DNA of 36,359 nucleotides, from positions 1 through 36,359 of the forward strand of contig RYWL01000013.1 of assembly GCA_003979155.1 (NCBI GenBank), read 5' to 3'. The translations under genes and the position numbers were made by a program. The notes below the pieces were generated by a model, which saw nothing but the letters and a program-made list of their open reading frames with translations, ran no database searches and was not told where the DNA came from. The stretch is from Muribaculaceae bacterium. Its GTDB lineage: Bacteria > Bacteroidota > Bacteroidia > Bacteroidales > Muribaculaceae. How positions within the stretch are numbered: position 1 is the first letter of the stretch; each line of letters starts with the position of its first letter. This document shows positions 26,065 to 36,359 of this stretch, piece after piece.

Positions 26065-27591
26065 TTACATGCCGAGTACGGCGAATATCTCGGGAGTGAA
26101 GGTTGTTTTGATGAGGTTCTCGAAGAAATTGGGGAAGCAGCCGATAGCAGCCACGCACACGATGAGAGTGGCAGTGGAGAGGCGTTCCCACCATGTGGCG
26201 TCGGTGAGGGTGCGGTGATGCTCGTCGAGCACCGGGCCGAAGAGGAGCTTGCCCACAACGCGGAGGATGTAGACTGCGGTGATAACAATCGAGCAGCAGG
26301 CCACGAGGGTGAATACCAGACGGAGCGAGCCTTCGCCCGAGAGGTAGTCGGCCATGCCGGCCTGGAAGGAGCCTATGAAGATTGTCATTTCAGCCACGAA
26401 GCCCGAGAGGCCGGGAAGGCCGAGCGAGGCAAAACCGGCGATTACATATCCTACGGAGAGGTAAGGCATAATCTGCATCAGGCCGCCCATCTGGGTGATT
26501 TCGCGTGTGTGTGTACGGCCGTAAATCATACCGATGAGCGCGAAGAAGAGGGCTGTCATGAGGCCGTGCGAGAGCATCTGCATGATAGCACCTGTCATCG
26601 CTGTGGTGTTGAGCATGAGAATGGCGAAGAGCACGAGGCCGCAGTGCGATACCGACGAGTAAGCGTTGATGTACTTGAGGTCGGTCTTGACGCAGGCGCA
26701 GAAGGCGCCGTAGACTACCGATGTGCCGGTGAGGATAAGGAATATCCATGCGAGCTCAGTAGCAGCCCAGGGCATGAGGTAGATAGCCACACGGAAGCAG
26801 CCGTAGCCACCGAGTTTCATAAGCACGCCGGCGTGTAGCATCGAAACGGCAGTAGGTGCCGAAGCATGGCCGTCGGGACTCCATGTGTGGAAGGGGAACA
26901 TTGCGCCGAGAACGCCGAAACCTACGAAAGTCATGGGGAAGAGGAAGCTCTGCCAGCCGTGGGGTATGGCATCGTTGGCGGCGATAGCCAGCAGATTCCA
27001 TGTGAGGGGCTGGCCTTCGGGTGCCGAGTGGTAGTAGATGCCTATGAGGCCGAGCATGAGGAATGCCGAGCCGCCCATGAGCATGAGGGTGAGTTTCATT
27101 GCGGAGTAGTTCTTGCGTCCCGAACCCCAGACACCGATGAGAAGGTACATGGGAATGAGTGCTACCTCATAGAACATGAACATGGTGAAGAGGTCGATGG
27201 TGATGAAGAAACCGAATACACCAGTGGAGAGCAGAATGAGCCAGAGGAAGAATTCCTTGGGCTGGGGAATTGCCCACGAGGCCAGAGAGCCTGTGAGAAG
27301 AATGAACGACGAGAGGATGAGCATGGCGATTGATATGCCGTCGACACCTACAGCGAGGTTGATGTTGAGCGGTGCGAACCATGTCCATGAATCGGTGAAG
27401 AGCATGGGCTCTGTTGCGCCGGCCTGACGGAGGCCAAGATACTCTACCAGAGTGTAGATTGACAGTGCAATCAGGGCCAACGAGCCCGTAATGGCAACGG
27501 CGCGTATCTGGCGTATGTTGCGGCACAAGCCGGTTCCCGCGAGCATAAGCAGCGGAATCACGACAAAGTATATTAATATATTCGAAAACAT
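26065..27591 (-). CDS. nuoM: NADH-quinone oxidoreductase subunit M
   Basis: A 508-residue antiporter-like subunit of Complex I. The essential glutamate is E142 in FMFYEVALIPMYLLIGVWG, and the segment MFPFHTWSPDGHASAPTAVSMLHAGVLMKLGGYG holds the conserved His/Lys of the proton path. Length and hydropathy are normal for NuoM. It lies between nuoL (36 bp) and nuoN (21 bp). Confidence 0.95.
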   Translation of the reverse strand: MFSNILIYFVVIPLLMLAGTGLCRNIRQIRAVAITGSLALIALSIYTLVEYLGLRQAGATEPMLFTDSWTWFAPLNINLAVGVDGISIAMLILSSFILLTGSLASWAIPQPKEFFLWLILLSTGVFGFFITIDLFTMFMFYEVALIPMYLLIGVWGSGRKNYSAMKLTLMLMGGSAFLMLGLIGIYYHSAPEGQPLTWNLLAIAANDAIPHGWQSFLFPMTFVGFGVLGAMFPFHTWSPDGHASAPTAVSMLHAGVLMKLGGYGCFRVAIYLMPWAATELAWIFLILTGTSVVYGAFCACVKTDLKYINAYSSVSHCGLVLFAILMLNTTAMTGAIMQMLSHGLMTALFFALIGMIYGRTHTREITQMGGLMQIMPYLSVGYVIAGFASLGLPGLSGFVAEMTIFIGSFQAGMADYLSGEGSLRLVFTLVACCSIVITAVYILRVVGKLLFGPVLDEHHRTLTDATWWERLSTATLIVCVAAIGCFPNFFENLIKTTFTPEIFAVLGM

Positions 27592-27627
27592 CTTTTAATA
27601 CTGATTTTATGTGTTAGCACCGTTACT

Positions 27628-29637
27628 TCAGATAAGGCATATTACTGTGATTGTGCCGAGTGCGAGTGCACCGATAAGATAGTACCAAACGTACATCTGT
27701 ATCTGGCCAGACTGGAGAGGTTTAATAGCGTCGGATGCCTTGTTGGTGACTGTGGCAAACGAATCCATAGTGCCGTCGATGATGTGGCGGTCGAACCATG
27801 CCAGAGGACGGCAGATGCTGCCGAAGATGATTTTGTGGGTGATGAACTGATAGAGCTCATCCCAGTAGAAGCGGTGGTAGCTCCATGTCCACAGGGCAGG
27901 TACGGCTTTGCGGAATTTCTCCGGCAGGCTGTTTTCTTTGCGATACATCACTGTGGCCAGACCGATGCCGAGGATTGCCACGATAAGGCTTATTGTGGCG
28001 ACGTTCCAGTCGAAGTGTGCCATAAAGTCGTAGGGATGGCCGTTCCAGCTCACGAAGTTGCCGAAGGGAATAAAACCTGCGACGCACGAAATGGCAGCGA
28101 GGATAACCAGAGGCAGAGTCATGGTCCAGGGCTGGTCGTGGGGTGCGTGGTGGCCTTCGTGGGTCTTGTGCTCTTTCCACCAGAAGATGAGGTAGTAGAG
28201 GCGGAACATGTAGAAGGCTGTGAGGAATGCTACAAACGACATCCACAGGTAAGCAACCCAGCTGTAGCCGAGGCATGAGCTGAGGATTTCGTCTTTGGAG
28301 AAGAAGCCCGAGAAGGGTATGATACCGGCGATTGCGAGACAGCCGATGAGGAATGTCCAGTGTGTGACGGGCATGTATTTGCGCAGGCCGTGCATCTCGG
28401 TGTAGTCGTTTGAGCCGATGGCGTGGATGAGTGCGCCGGCACCGAGGAAGAGGAGGGCTTTGAACATGGCGTGTGTGAAGAGGTGGAACATCGATGCCAT
28501 GTAGCCGAGGCCTTCGTGGAACTCGGGACGTGCGACGCCGAGTGATACCATCATGAATGCAATCTGCGATATTGTCGAGAAGGCGAGCACTCGCTTGATG
28601 TCAATCTGTGTGCAGGCTACAATGGCGGCGTAGAGAGCCGTGATTGCACCTACTACGGTGATGATTTCGAGCGATGTGGTCTCCATAAGGTAGAGCGGGA
28701 AGAGGCGGGCTACCAGATATACACCGGCCACAACCATGGTGGCGGCGTGGATAAGGGCCGACACGGGTGTGGGGCCTTCCATTGCGTCGGGGAGCCAGAT
28801 GTGCAGCGGGAGCATGGCCGATTTACCCATGCCACCCATGAATATAAGCACGAGAGCCCAGGTAAGTACAGAGCCGCCCATGAACAGCGGAGCAGCGCTT
28901 GTGCTGAAAATGTTGCGAACGCCTTCTGCCGTGCCGAGGTCGACCTGGCTTACATTTGCGAGGCCGTCGACGGGTACAGATGTGAATTCAATGAAGTTGA
29001 AGGTCTCTGTGTAGAACGACAGGATAAGGATGCCGATGAGGAATCCGAGGTCGGCGAAACGTGTTACGATAAATGCTTTCTTCGATGCCGATACTGCCGA
29101 CGGACGTGTGTAGTAGAAGCCGATGAGCAGGTACGATGAAGCGCCCACAAGTTCCCAGAAGATATACATCTGGAAGATGTTTGTTGCCACGACGAGACCC
29201 AGCATAGAGAAGCTGAAGAGCGACAGGAAAGCGTAGAAGCGCTGGAAGCCGTGCTCAAACACACCGTGGTGGTCGCGCATGTAGCCCATAGAGTAGAGGT
29301 GCACCATGAAAGAGATGGTGGGGATTACTATGAGCATCATAGCGGAGATGGGGTCGAGCAGGAAGCCCAGACGGATTTCGAGAGGGTTGTAGAGCGTGAG
29401 CCAGCTTTGGTCGAAGACTATGTACTGGAGGCGCTCGCCGGCGGCGTTTACAAATTCGGGTGCGCCGCTGAAGAAGTAGGCGTATGCCGTGTAGTAGGAG
29501 AGCACAAGCACTGTGCCCATGCCAAGGCATCCGAGCGTTCCGGCAAGTTTATGCGACATCTTCATTCCCAGCAGACCCAGGAGGAAGAACATAAACAGGG
29601 GAATGGTAAGTATCAGTATAGGTAATGTGATATCCAT
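27628..29637 (-). CDS. nuoL: NADH-quinone oxidoreductase subunit L
   Basis: A 669-residue subunit, the largest antiporter-like pump of Complex I. Conserved points are E162 in FWELVGASSYLLIGFYY and the block GGMGKSAMLPLHIWLPDAMEGPTPVSALIHAATMV. The long C-terminus contains the region that forms the lateral helix in other NuoL proteins. It starts 5 bp after nuoK stops. Confidence 0.96.
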   Translation of the reverse strand: MDITLPILILTIPLFMFFLLGLLGMKMSHKLAGTLGCLGMGTVLVLSYYTAYAYFFSGAPEFVNAAGERLQYIVFDQSWLTLYNPLEIRLGFLLDPISAMMLIVIPTISFMVHLYSMGYMRDHHGVFEHGFQRFYAFLSLFSFSMLGLVVATNIFQMYIFWELVGASSYLLIGFYYTRPSAVSASKKAFIVTRFADLGFLIGILILSFYTETFNFIEFTSVPVDGLANVSQVDLGTAEGVRNIFSTSAAPLFMGGSVLTWALVLIFMGGMGKSAMLPLHIWLPDAMEGPTPVSALIHAATMVVAGVYLVARLFPLYLMETTSLEIITVVGAITALYAAIVACTQIDIKRVLAFSTISQIAFMMVSLGVARPEFHEGLGYMASMFHLFTHAMFKALLFLGAGALIHAIGSNDYTEMHGLRKYMPVTHWTFLIGCLAIAGIIPFSGFFSKDEILSSCLGYSWVAYLWMSFVAFLTAFYMFRLYYLIFWWKEHKTHEGHHAPHDQPWTMTLPLVILAAISCVAGFIPFGNFVSWNGHPYDFMAHFDWNVATISLIVAILGIGLATVMYRKENSLPEKFRKAVPALWTWSYHRFYWDELYQFITHKIIFGSICRPLAWFDRHIIDGTMDSFATVTNKASDAIKPLQSGQIQMYVWYYLIGALALGTITVICLI

Positions 29638-29642
29638 GGCCC

Positions 29643-29954
29643 TTAGAATTTCATTTCGTTAAGTGAGCGTACGTCGATGTTGCGCACAGCTCGGAAAATA
29701 TTGATGATAATAGCAATCGCAAGCGCTGTCTCGGCAGCCGCAATGGCTATGGCAAAGAGGGTGAAGAACATACCCTCGGTTTGCTCGGGATAGAGAAAAC
29801 GGTTGAATACCACAAAGTTGATGTCGACGGCATTGAGCATGAGCTCGAGCGACACCAGCATAGCAATCATATTTTTGCGTGTGATGAAGCCGTAGACTCC
29901 GCAGCAGAACATAATCAGCGCGGGCAAAAGATAGTATATAGCTGTAATTTCCAT
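29643..29954 (-). CDS. nuoK: NADH-quinone oxidoreductase subunit K
   Basis: A 103-residue subunit with three transmembrane helices. The two proton-path glutamates are E37 in SLELMLNAVDINFVVF and E75 in AAAETALAIAI. The ATG at 29954 (MEITAIYY) is chosen; a TTG at 29963 would add three residues and overlap the nuoJ stop. It lies 5 bp after nuoJ. Confidence 0.94.
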   Translation of the reverse strand: MEITAIYYLLPALIMFCCGVYGFITRKNMIAMLVSLELMLNAVDINFVVFNRFLYPEQTEGMFFTLFAIAIAAAETALAIAIIINIFRAVRNIDVRSLNEMKF

Positions 29955-29959
29955 AGCAA

Positions 29960-30475
29960 TCAACGTTTACGGGCTACAACGACGCCACCGATTATACATG
30001 CGAGCAACAGAACCGACACGGCTTCGAACGGCAGCAGATACTGGCCGTCGCCCGTACCCATGAGGGTAGAGCCCAGCTGCTGCATGTCGAGGGCCTGCAT
30101 TTCGGGCTTAGGAGCAAGAGCCACCGACACACGGCTGATGAGTGCATAGCCGGTAATCACAAGTGTGGCAATGGCGGCTACTGCGCCAAGCACACGTGAT
30201 TTTGATGTCAGACGCTCGCTGTTGTCGCCCGGACGGCTCGTAAGAAGGATGGCGAAGACAAATAGCACCACTATACCGCCGGCGTACACCGCAATCTGCA
30301 CGGCACCAAGAAATTCGTAGTCGAGCATGAAGTAGACTACGGCGCCGGCGAAGAGGGTGAACAGCAGGTAGGTGGCTGCGCGCAAAATTTTGCGTGTCGT
30401 TACGGCCATCGCTGAGAAGACTATCATCGACAGTGCGACGATAAAATACAAGATTATACTTCCTACTGATTCCAT
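29960..30475 (-). CDS. nuoJ: NADH-quinone oxidoreductase subunit J
   Basis: A 171-residue membrane subunit with five hydrophobic helices. The conserved third-helix region is recognisable as EFLGAVQIAVYAGGIVVLFVFAILL at about residues 53-77. It starts 8 bp after the nuoI stop. Confidence 0.93.
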   Translation of the reverse strand: MESVGSIILYFIVALSMIVFSAMAVTTRKILRAATYLLFTLFAGAVVYFMLDYEFLGAVQIAVYAGGIVVLFVFAILLTSRPGDNSERLTSKSRVLGAVAAIATLVITGYALISRVSVALAPKPEMQALDMQQLGSTLMGTGDGQYLLPFEAVSVLLLACIIGGVVVARKR

Positions 30476-30483
30476 ATATTGGT

Positions 30484-31092
30484 TTATTTATTTTCGTTGT
30501 TGTCAGCTGCGGGAGCTTCTTTTGCAGCGGCTTCTTTTGCAGCTTTGAGTGCGGCGGCTTTGGCTTTTGCCTCGGCTATTTTGGCTTCGCGCTCAGCGGC
30601 AAGCTTTGCTTTCTGCTCCTCGGTGAGCTCAGGTTCGGGTTTCTCGGGGAGATAGTTGAGCTGTTTTACGAGTTTTCCGCGGGTGAATACAGCTTGTTCG
30701 AAGTCGTTGTCGAATTCGATGGCGTTGGTCGGACAGCTTGTCACGCAGAGCTGGCAGAAGGTGCAGGAGCCGAGGTCGTAGAGATACTTTTCGAGCTTCT
30801 TTTTCTTTGTGCCCTGGGGGGTGTCGACCATTTTCGACTGAATCGAGATTGTACCGTTGGGGCAGGCGCGTTCGCAAGAGCCGCAGGCGATGCATTTGTG
30901 GTTGCCTTCGGCGTCGTAGATAAAGTGGAGTTCGGCGCGGAATCGCTCGGCCGGATGGTTGGTAAGACGGTTCTCGGGATAGCACTCCGTTATTTTAGGT
31001 GTAATGAATTCTTTGCCGGTTACTTTCATGCCTTTTACGAGGCTTGCGATGCCGGTGCCCAGTGTTGAGAAATATTCTTTTACACTACCCAT
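30484..31092 (-). CDS. nuoI: NADH-quinone oxidoreductase subunit I
   Basis: A 202-residue peripheral subunit with two 4Fe-4S clusters. The first Cys set is C67, C70, C73 and C77 (CIACGSCERACP); the second is C110, C113, C116 and C120 (CTFCQLCVTSCP). After about residue 150 there is an extra Ala/Lys/Glu-rich tail, probably a long charged helix, ending NNENK. It is the first nuo gene here: upstream is atpG, 54 bp away, not nuoH. The upstream Complex I genes must be elsewhere. Confidence 0.95.
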   Translation of the reverse strand: MGSVKEYFSTLGTGIASLVKGMKVTGKEFITPKITECYPENRLTNHPAERFRAELHFIYDAEGNHKCIACGSCERACPNGTISIQSKMVDTPQGTKKKKLEKYLYDLGSCTFCQLCVTSCPTNAIEFDNDFEQAVFTRGKLVKQLNYLPEKPEPELTEEQKAKLAAEREAKIAEAKAKAAALKAAKEAAAKEAPAADNNENK

Positions 31093-31146
31093 GAATGTGA
31101 AATTGTCGGTTTAGTGAATGTTGTTTTCGTTATATGTTGTGAAGCG

Positions 31147-32043
31147 TCAGTCGCGTGTCTGTCCGCCGACGATGTCGAGCAGCTCGGTGGTGATGCTTTG
31201 CTGACGCAGCTTGTTGTATTCGAGTTGTAATTGCTCAAGGAGTTTCTGAGCGTTGTCGTTTGCACTCTGCATGGCCATTACTCGTGCGGCTTGTTCGCTG
31301 GCACGGTTTTCGGCAAAAGCTTCTTGCATCACCGAGAGGAGATACATGGGCAGCACGGTGCCGAATATTGTGTGTGCGTCGGGCTCGAAGAGATAGGGAC
31401 GTCCTGTGGCTTTCTTCTCTCCGGTGGCAACGAGCGTGTCTTGCGACAGCGGCAGATAGGTGTCGCATGTCTGGCGTTGTTTGCCGGCCGATATGTAGTG
31501 CACATATTGCAGGAGAACTTTGTCGAGGCTGCCTTCGAGGAATCGCTGCTCAAGGCCTGCGGCGAGACTTTTCACTGAGTCTCCATCGCTTTTCGAGTCG
31601 ATACCTTCGACGGGCGCGAGAGTGATGCAGGGGTCGGAAGCGCATATTTTCGATACGGCGGCGGCCATTTTCTTGCCCACAGGTATTATGTCGATTTTTA
31701 TGCTGTCGCCGGCCTGTGAGCGCAGCTCGGCAATTGTCTGGAGAAGAGATTTGAATATGTTTACATTGTAGGCGCCGCAGAGACCGTCGTCGCTGCCGAG
31801 CACTACAATGGCGGCGTGGCTTACTGTGGCACGGGCGGCAGTAAGCGGCGAGCTCACGGCAGCGTCGGACGACAGAAGATTGCCGATAATAGTCTCCACG
31901 CAGTGTCGGAATGGCTGTAGACGACGGAGAACTCCCTCGGCTTTATGCATTTTGGCTGAGGAAATCATCTTCATCGCTCCGGTAATTTTCTCGGAGGAGG
32001 CTACTGTGCCTATTCGGCTTTTGAGTTCGCGTAATGTTGCCAT
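31147..32043 (-). CDS. atpG: ATP synthase F1 subunit gamma
   Basis: A 298-residue central-stalk subunit. The N-terminal coiled-coil MATLRELKSRIGTV...KITGAMKMISSAKM and the C-terminal ASEQAARVMAMQSANDNA...NKLRQQSITTELLDIVGG are both canonical. It follows atpA after 62 bp, with an intercistronic hairpin between, and is the last atp gene before nuoI. Confidence 0.96.
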   Translation of the reverse strand: MATLRELKSRIGTVASSEKITGAMKMISSAKMHKAEGVLRRLQPFRHCVETIIGNLLSSDAAVSSPLTAARATVSHAAIVVLGSDDGLCGAYNVNIFKSLLQTIAELRSQAGDSIKIDIIPVGKKMAAAVSKICASDPCITLAPVEGIDSKSDGDSVKSLAAGLEQRFLEGSLDKVLLQYVHYISAGKQRQTCDTYLPLSQDTLVATGEKKATGRPYLFEPDAHTIFGTVLPMYLLSVMQEAFAENRASEQAARVMAMQSANDNAQKLLEQLQLEYNKLRQQSITTELLDIVGGQTRD

Positions 32044-32064
32044 TTGCGGTTTTTATTGAATATC

Positions 32065-32088
32065 GGGGCGACCCTTGCGGGCCGCTCC
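32065..32088 (-). promoter_or_regulatory. Intercistronic GNRA-loop hairpin between atpA and atpG
   Basis: On the minus strand GCGGCCC, a GCAA tetraloop, and GGGTCGC form a 7-bp stem with one G-U pair, extended by two more G-C pairs past one mismatch. No U-tract follows, so it is more likely an mRNA processing or stability element than a terminator. Confidence 0.45.
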
Positions 32089-32105
32089 GTATATAGTATT
32101 AAGAA

Positions 32106-33680
32106 TTAGAATCGCGCTGCCACGTCGTTTGCTGCGGCGCTGAGCTTCTGAGCTATCTCGTCGGTGAGCTGACTGCCGGCAGCCAGGGGGGCGAGAACGT
32201 CGTCGGCGTGTTTGGCCTGAAGAAGCTGCAGATACTGTTGCTCGAACTCGGCTACCTTGTCGAGGGGCACGTTGCCGAGGAGTCCGTTTACGCCGGCGTA
32301 GATTATGGCGATTTCCTGCTCTACGGGCATGGGGTGATACTGGGGCTGGATGAGCAGACGCTCGTTTTTGCGGCCTTTGTCGATGACGCGGGCGGTAACG
32401 GCGTCCATGTCGCCGCCGAACTTGGTGAATGCCTCGAGCTCGCGGAACTGTGCCTGGTCGATTTTCAGTGTGCCGGCCACTTTTTTCATTGCTTTTACCT
32501 GAGCCGAACCACCTACACGCGAAACGGAGATGCCCACGTTGATGGCCGGGCGAATGCCTCGGTTGAAGAGTGCGGTCTCAAGGAATATCTGGCCGTCGGT
32601 GATAGAAATCACGTTTGTGGGGATGTATGCCGATACGTCGCCTGCCTGAGTCTCGATGATAGGGAGGGCAGTGAGCGAGCCGCCGGCTTTGAAGAGAGGC
32701 TTCAGAGGTGTGGGAAGGTCGTTCATCTGCGATGCTACCTGCTGGTTGTCGATGATTTTGGCGGCACGTTCGAGCAGACGCGAGTGGAGGTAGAAGATAT
32801 CGCCGGGATATGCTTCGCGTCCAGAAGGACGTTTGAGGATGAGCGATACCTCGCGGTATGCAACGGCCTGCTTCGAGAGGTCGTCGTAGATGATGAGGGC
32901 GTCGCGGCCGGTGTCGCGGAAGTATTCGCCGATTGCGACGCCTGCAAAGGGTGCGAAGTAGCGCATAGCGGCTGATTCGGATGCTGTGGCGGCTACGACT
33001 ACGGTGTAGTCGAGAGCGCCGTGCTCGCGCAGGGTCTGCACAAGAGCGGCTACAGACGATGCTTTCTGGCCGATTGCCACATAGATGCAGTATACGGGCT
33101 TGCCGGCCTCGTAGTTCTTGCGCTGGTTGATGATTGTGTCGATTGCAATTGCGGTCTTGCCTATCTGACGGTCGCCGATGATGAGCTCGCGCTGGCCTCG
33201 ACCTATGGGAACCATCGAGTCGATGGCCTTGATACCGGTCTGGAGGGGCTGCTTCACAGGCTGACGATATATAACGCCGGGAGCCTTTCGCTCGAGGGGG
33301 AGGCGGATTAGGTTGCCTGCGATAGGACCGTTACCGTCGATTGGTTCGCCGAGTACGTTAATCACACGTCCGAGCAAGCCTTCGCCCACGGGAATGGAAG
33401 CGATTTGGCCGGTGAGGCGCACGGTCATGTTCTCGGTCACTTTATTGACGTCGTTGAGCAGAACGACACCGACGTTGCTTTCCTCGAGGTTCATGGCTAC
33501 GCCTTTTACGCCGTTTTCGAACTCTATAAGTTCGTTGGCGCCGACATTGTCGAGGCCGTAGACGTGGGCAACGCCGTCGCCTACCTCCAGAACGGTACCG
33601 ACTTCTTCGAAGGTAATCTTGGAGTTGACGTTCTCGAGCTGCTGCTTCAATACTTCAGAAATCTCGCTGGGATTTATCAT
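32106..33680 (-). CDS. atpA: ATP synthase F1 subunit alpha
   Basis: A 524-residue nucleotide-binding subunit of the F1 head. Walker A is GDRQIGKT at 169-176, preceded by [14 protein letters not shown], and the arginine-finger region [10 protein letters not shown] is present. Length is normal. It follows atpH after 66 bp with no gene between. Confidence 0.97.
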   Translation of the reverse strand: MINPSEISEVLKQQLENVNSKITFEEVGTVLEVGDGVAHVYGLDNVGANELIEFENGVKGVAMNLEESNVGVVLLNDVNKVTENMTVRLTGQIASIPVGEGLLGRVINVLGEPIDGNGPIAGNLIRLPLERKAPGVIYRQPVKQPLQTGIKAIDSMVPIGRGQRELIIGDRQIGKTAIAIDTIINQRKNYEAGKPVYCIYVAIGQKASSVAALVQTLREHGALDYTVVVAATASESAAMRYFAPFAGVAIGEYFRDTGRDALIIYDDLSKQAVAYREVSLILKRPSGREAYPGDIFYLHSRLLERAAKIIDNQQVASQMNDLPTPLKPLFKAGGSLTALPIIETQAGDVSAYIPTNVISITDGQIFLETALFNRGIRPAINVGISVSRVGGSAQVKAMKKVAGTLKIDQAQFRELEAFTKFGGDMDAVTARVIDKGRKNERLLIQPQYHPMPVEQEIAIIYAGVNGLLGNVPLDKVAEFEQQYLQLLQAKHADDVLAPLAAGSQLTDEIAQKLSAAANDVAARF

Positions 33681-33746
33681 TTATGCTGTGAGCTTGCTGG
33701 TTGATAAAGTGTGATAATAAAGAGGAATAAAAGACGGATGCCGCGT

Positions 33747-34295
33747 TCAGTTGAGGAGCTGTAGTTTCAGTTCTTCAAGCTGGTGGCGTACGGAGGCATC
33801 GAGGCGTTCGGAATTGACTGTTACAATGAAGCCGCCAATGAGGTCGGGGTCGACAGAGTAGTCATACTCCATGGTGCCGTGGCCTATGTGGCCCGAAATT
33901 ACTCTCTGCAGTCTGAGACGTTCTTCGTCGCCCATAGGGGCGGCGCTTTGCACTGCCACACGGTATATTTCGTGGCGGCTGCGGTAGAGGTCAATGAAGG
34001 CGAGAGCTATGTCCCGTGCCATGTCGAGTCGTCCGTTCTCTTTGAGGAGTTTGAGGAAGTCGGTGTATGTAGCATCGGCTCCGGCCTCTTTTTCACCGGC
34101 AGCGAGCGTGAGGAGCGACAATTTCTCGTCGGCTGCCACAAACGGGTTTGCCAGTGTTTTGGCCAGCAACGGCTGTGAGGCGAATGTGCCGGCGAGAGAC
34201 TGCATAAGGGCATACAGGCTGTCGTTTGCGTTTCGTTCTTCGCCTACTTCGTATAGAGCCTTTGCGTATCGGCGCGGGATAAGTCCTTTGTCCAT
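33747..34295 (-). CDS. atpH: ATP synthase F1 subunit delta
   Basis: A 182-residue stator subunit that joins the F1 head to the b-subunits. The N-terminal helical domain starts IPRRYAKALYEVG and the C-terminal VDPDLIGGFIVTVNSERLDASVRHQLEEL is the OSCP/delta signature. It starts 3 bp after the atpF stop. Confidence 0.94.
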   Translation of the reverse strand: MDKGLIPRRYAKALYEVGEERNANDSLYALMQSLAGTFASQPLLAKTLANPFVAADEKLSLLTLAAGEKEAGADATYTDFLKLLKENGRLDMARDIALAFIDLYRSRHEIYRVAVQSAAPMGDEERLRLQRVISGHIGHGTMEYDYSVDPDLIGGFIVTVNSERLDASVRHQLEELKLQLLN

Positions 34296-34298
34296 GGG

Positions 34299-34799
34299 TT
34301 AGTTCTTGTTCTGTTCGATTTGGTCAAGCATTGAGTCGACGAGCTTGTTTTGAGCTTCGTCGTCTTTCATCTGGTTTTTGACGATTTTGCCTGCAATCTG
34401 GATTGCAAACTCGCTGACCTGGTTGCGGAATTGTTGCTGGGCCTCTTTCTGCTGCTGCTGAATCTGCAGTTTAGCATTGTCCATCACCTTTTGGGCTTCG
34501 GTCTGAGCTGCCACGCGTGCCTGTTCGATGATTTGAGTTTTCATCTTGTCGGCGTCGCGAAGAATCTGAGCCTGTTCCTTTCGGGCGGTGTTGAGATACT
34601 CCTCTGCCTCGGAGCGGGCGTTGTCAAGTTGAATTTTAGCCTCCTGAGCATATTCCACACCCTTGTCGATCAGGTCGGCTCGTTGGTCGACACTCTTGAG
34701 TATTACCGGCCAGGCGAACTTCCACAGAATGAGGAAGAGCACGCCAAAGGCGATAAACATCCAGAATATCAAGCCGTAATCGGGAGTGAAGAGTTCCAT
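34299..34799 (-). CDS. atpF: ATP synthase F0 subunit b
   Basis: A 166-residue peripheral-stalk subunit: one N-terminal membrane helix (about residues 9-30, IFWMFIAFGVLFLILWKFAW) followed by a long charged coiled coil rich in Gln, Glu and Lys. The start MELFTPDYGLIFW is typical of Bacteroidota. It lies between atpE (22 bp) and atpH (3 bp). Confidence 0.94.
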   Translation of the reverse strand: MELFTPDYGLIFWMFIAFGVLFLILWKFAWPVILKSVDQRADLIDKGVEYAQEAKIQLDNARSEAEEYLNTARKEQAQILRDADKMKTQIIEQARVAAQTEAQKVMDNAKLQIQQQQKEAQQQFRNQVSEFAIQIAGKIVKNQMKDDEAQNKLVDSMLDQIEQNKN

Positions 34800-34821
34800 T
34801 TATCGGAAGTGGAGGGGTAAA

Positions 34822-36229
<1,408 letters not shown>

Positions 36230-36243
36230 GGCGCAAAATACGT

Positions 36244-36359
36244 TCAATATACACAAACCGATATCACGTTGTTGTCGACATCGGCGATGCCGCCTGTAAT
36301 TTCGGCCGAGCCGTCAGCTCCCGCCGCATCGGTGTACCGCACGATGCCTGCAGAGAGGG
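36244..36359 (-). CDS. atpC: ATP synthase F1 subunit epsilon, C-terminal part
   Basis: The last 38 codons of a gene that continues beyond the window edge. The readable part is LSAGIVRYTD near the start and ITGGIADVDNNVISVCVY at the end, closing with TGA at 36244-36246. This fits the end of the short β-sandwich-only epsilon subunit of Bacteroidota, without the C-terminal helical hairpin found in E. coli. Its position directly before atpB matches the usual order atpD-atpC-atpB, so atpD probably lies just outside. Confidence 0.85.
   Translation of the reverse strand, partial: LSAGIVRYTDAAGADGSAEITGGIADVDNNVISVCVY

Overview
The window looks like a chromosomal segment of a Bacteroidota member, most likely order Bacteroidales; a Muribaculaceae-like gut commensal is my best guess, but the family is inference. 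Supporting signs are Bacteroides-type promoters (TTG or TTTG, about 20 bp, TAnnTTTG), many lipoproteins, a 630-residue biosynthetic arginine decarboxylase, a DUF3943 protein, and an ATP synthase a-subunit with a signal peptide and long periplasmic extension. No rRNA, tRNA, CRISPR array or complete insertion sequence was seen.

Layout. 182-4670 (+): four-gene sugar operon with a cytosolic Gfo/Idh/MocA oxidoreductase, a Tat-exported Gfo/Idh/MocA oxidoreductase, a DUF1080 lipoprotein and a TIM-barrel isomerase/epimerase lipoprotein. This set fits oxidation-assisted (3-keto) glycoside breakdown, largely outside the cytoplasm. 4748-8788 (-): dnaX, a penicillin-binding-like serine hydrolase and a YeiH-family transporter. 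9045-14311 (+): acpP-fabF, then mtnN, then an AlbA_2-domain protein translationally coupled to recQ. 14325-15194 (-): DUF3943 protein. 15347-17349 (+): a small island of amidase without signal peptide, a one-TM protein, a protein with an internal duplication, and an unrecognised protein; it resembles a domesticated phage fragment.

17361-22464 (-): pbp1A, speA and truA in a tight operon. 22668-24217 (-): an AT-rich block holding a lipoprotein serpin directly behind the wreck of a C10 (streptopain-like) cysteine protease gene that keeps only its leader/propeptide start and the last ~60 residues. 24565-36359 (-): the ATP synthase operon (atpC partial, atpB, E, F, H, A, G) followed by nuoI-J-K-L-M-N and a strong terminator. 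The nuoA-H half of Complex I is absent here, so the nuo locus seems split and attached behind atpG.

Most interesting: the serpin next to the collapsed protease gene (a likely former protease/inhibitor pair), the periplasmic keto-sugar operon, the lysis-cassette-like island, and the atp/nuo junction. Functions rest on motif recognition by eye; no database search was run.
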